A DNA stretch of 6,854 nt from Pseudobutyrivibrio sp. Its GTDB lineage: Bacteria; Bacillota_A; Clostridia; Lachnospirales; Lachnospiraceae. Positions 6,850 to 6,854 of this stretch are shown here, in pieces (the first letter of the stretch is position 1; each line of letters begins with the position of its first letter). Below the pieces are notes generated by a model. The model was given only the letters and a program-made list of their open reading frames with translations. It searched no databases and had not been told where the DNA came from. The position numbers were made by a program, and so were the translations under genes. The stretch spans positions 1 to 6,854 of the forward strand of contig JAILNO010000116.1 of assembly GCA_024691465.1 (NCBI GenBank), given 5' to 3'.

Positions 6850-6854
6850 ATACT

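Overview
The window carries seven protein genes, all on the minus strand and tightly packed, so the reading order is from high to low coordinates. The DNA is A+T-rich with strong purine-rich ribosome binding sites. The gene families point to a Firmicute of class Clostridia, most likely Lachnospiraceae (Butyrivibrio, Pseudobutyrivibrio or Roseburia-like): a PF13189-type cytidylate kinase-like protein, a lipoprotein substrate-binding domain fused to an amino-acid permease, and stand-alone c-di-GMP proteins. The taxon is an inference from protein style, not from a marker gene. No tRNA, rRNA, CRISPR array, insertion sequence, phage gene or attachment site was seen.

Transcription unit 1 (6849 to about 4717) starts at a probable sigma-A promoter near the right edge. 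It encodes a PilZ-domain c-di-GMP receptor, a cytidylate kinase-like protein, and a protein resembling the sce7726 family with a PD-(D/E)XK-nuclease-like core and a very basic tail. Gaps are 20 and 9 bases. The unit ends at a rho-independent terminator (4717-4776).

Transcription unit 2 starts from a promoter whose -35 and extended -10 appear to lie inside that same terminator hairpin. It encodes a fused substrate-binding/permease protein and its ATPase, which together make a complete polar amino-acid ABC importer. After a 58-base gap come alanine racemase and an EAL-domain c-di-GMP phosphodiesterase with every catalytic residue present. Alr and EAL may be read through from the ABC genes or from a weak internal promoter.

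The most unusual feature is the importer protein at 3184-4680. Its substrate-binding domain is in the wrong order. The half that normally comes second (lobe 2 plus the C-terminal helices) comes first, directly after the lipoprotein signal. A short linker follows, then the normal N-terminal half, then the membrane domain. The halves are complementary and do not overlap, so this reads as a circular permutation with both sides of the ligand pocket kept.

Functionally, the region combines amino-acid uptake, D-alanine supply for the cell wall, and two ends of c-di-GMP signalling (a receptor and a degrading enzyme). Whether these are linked in one response is inference.
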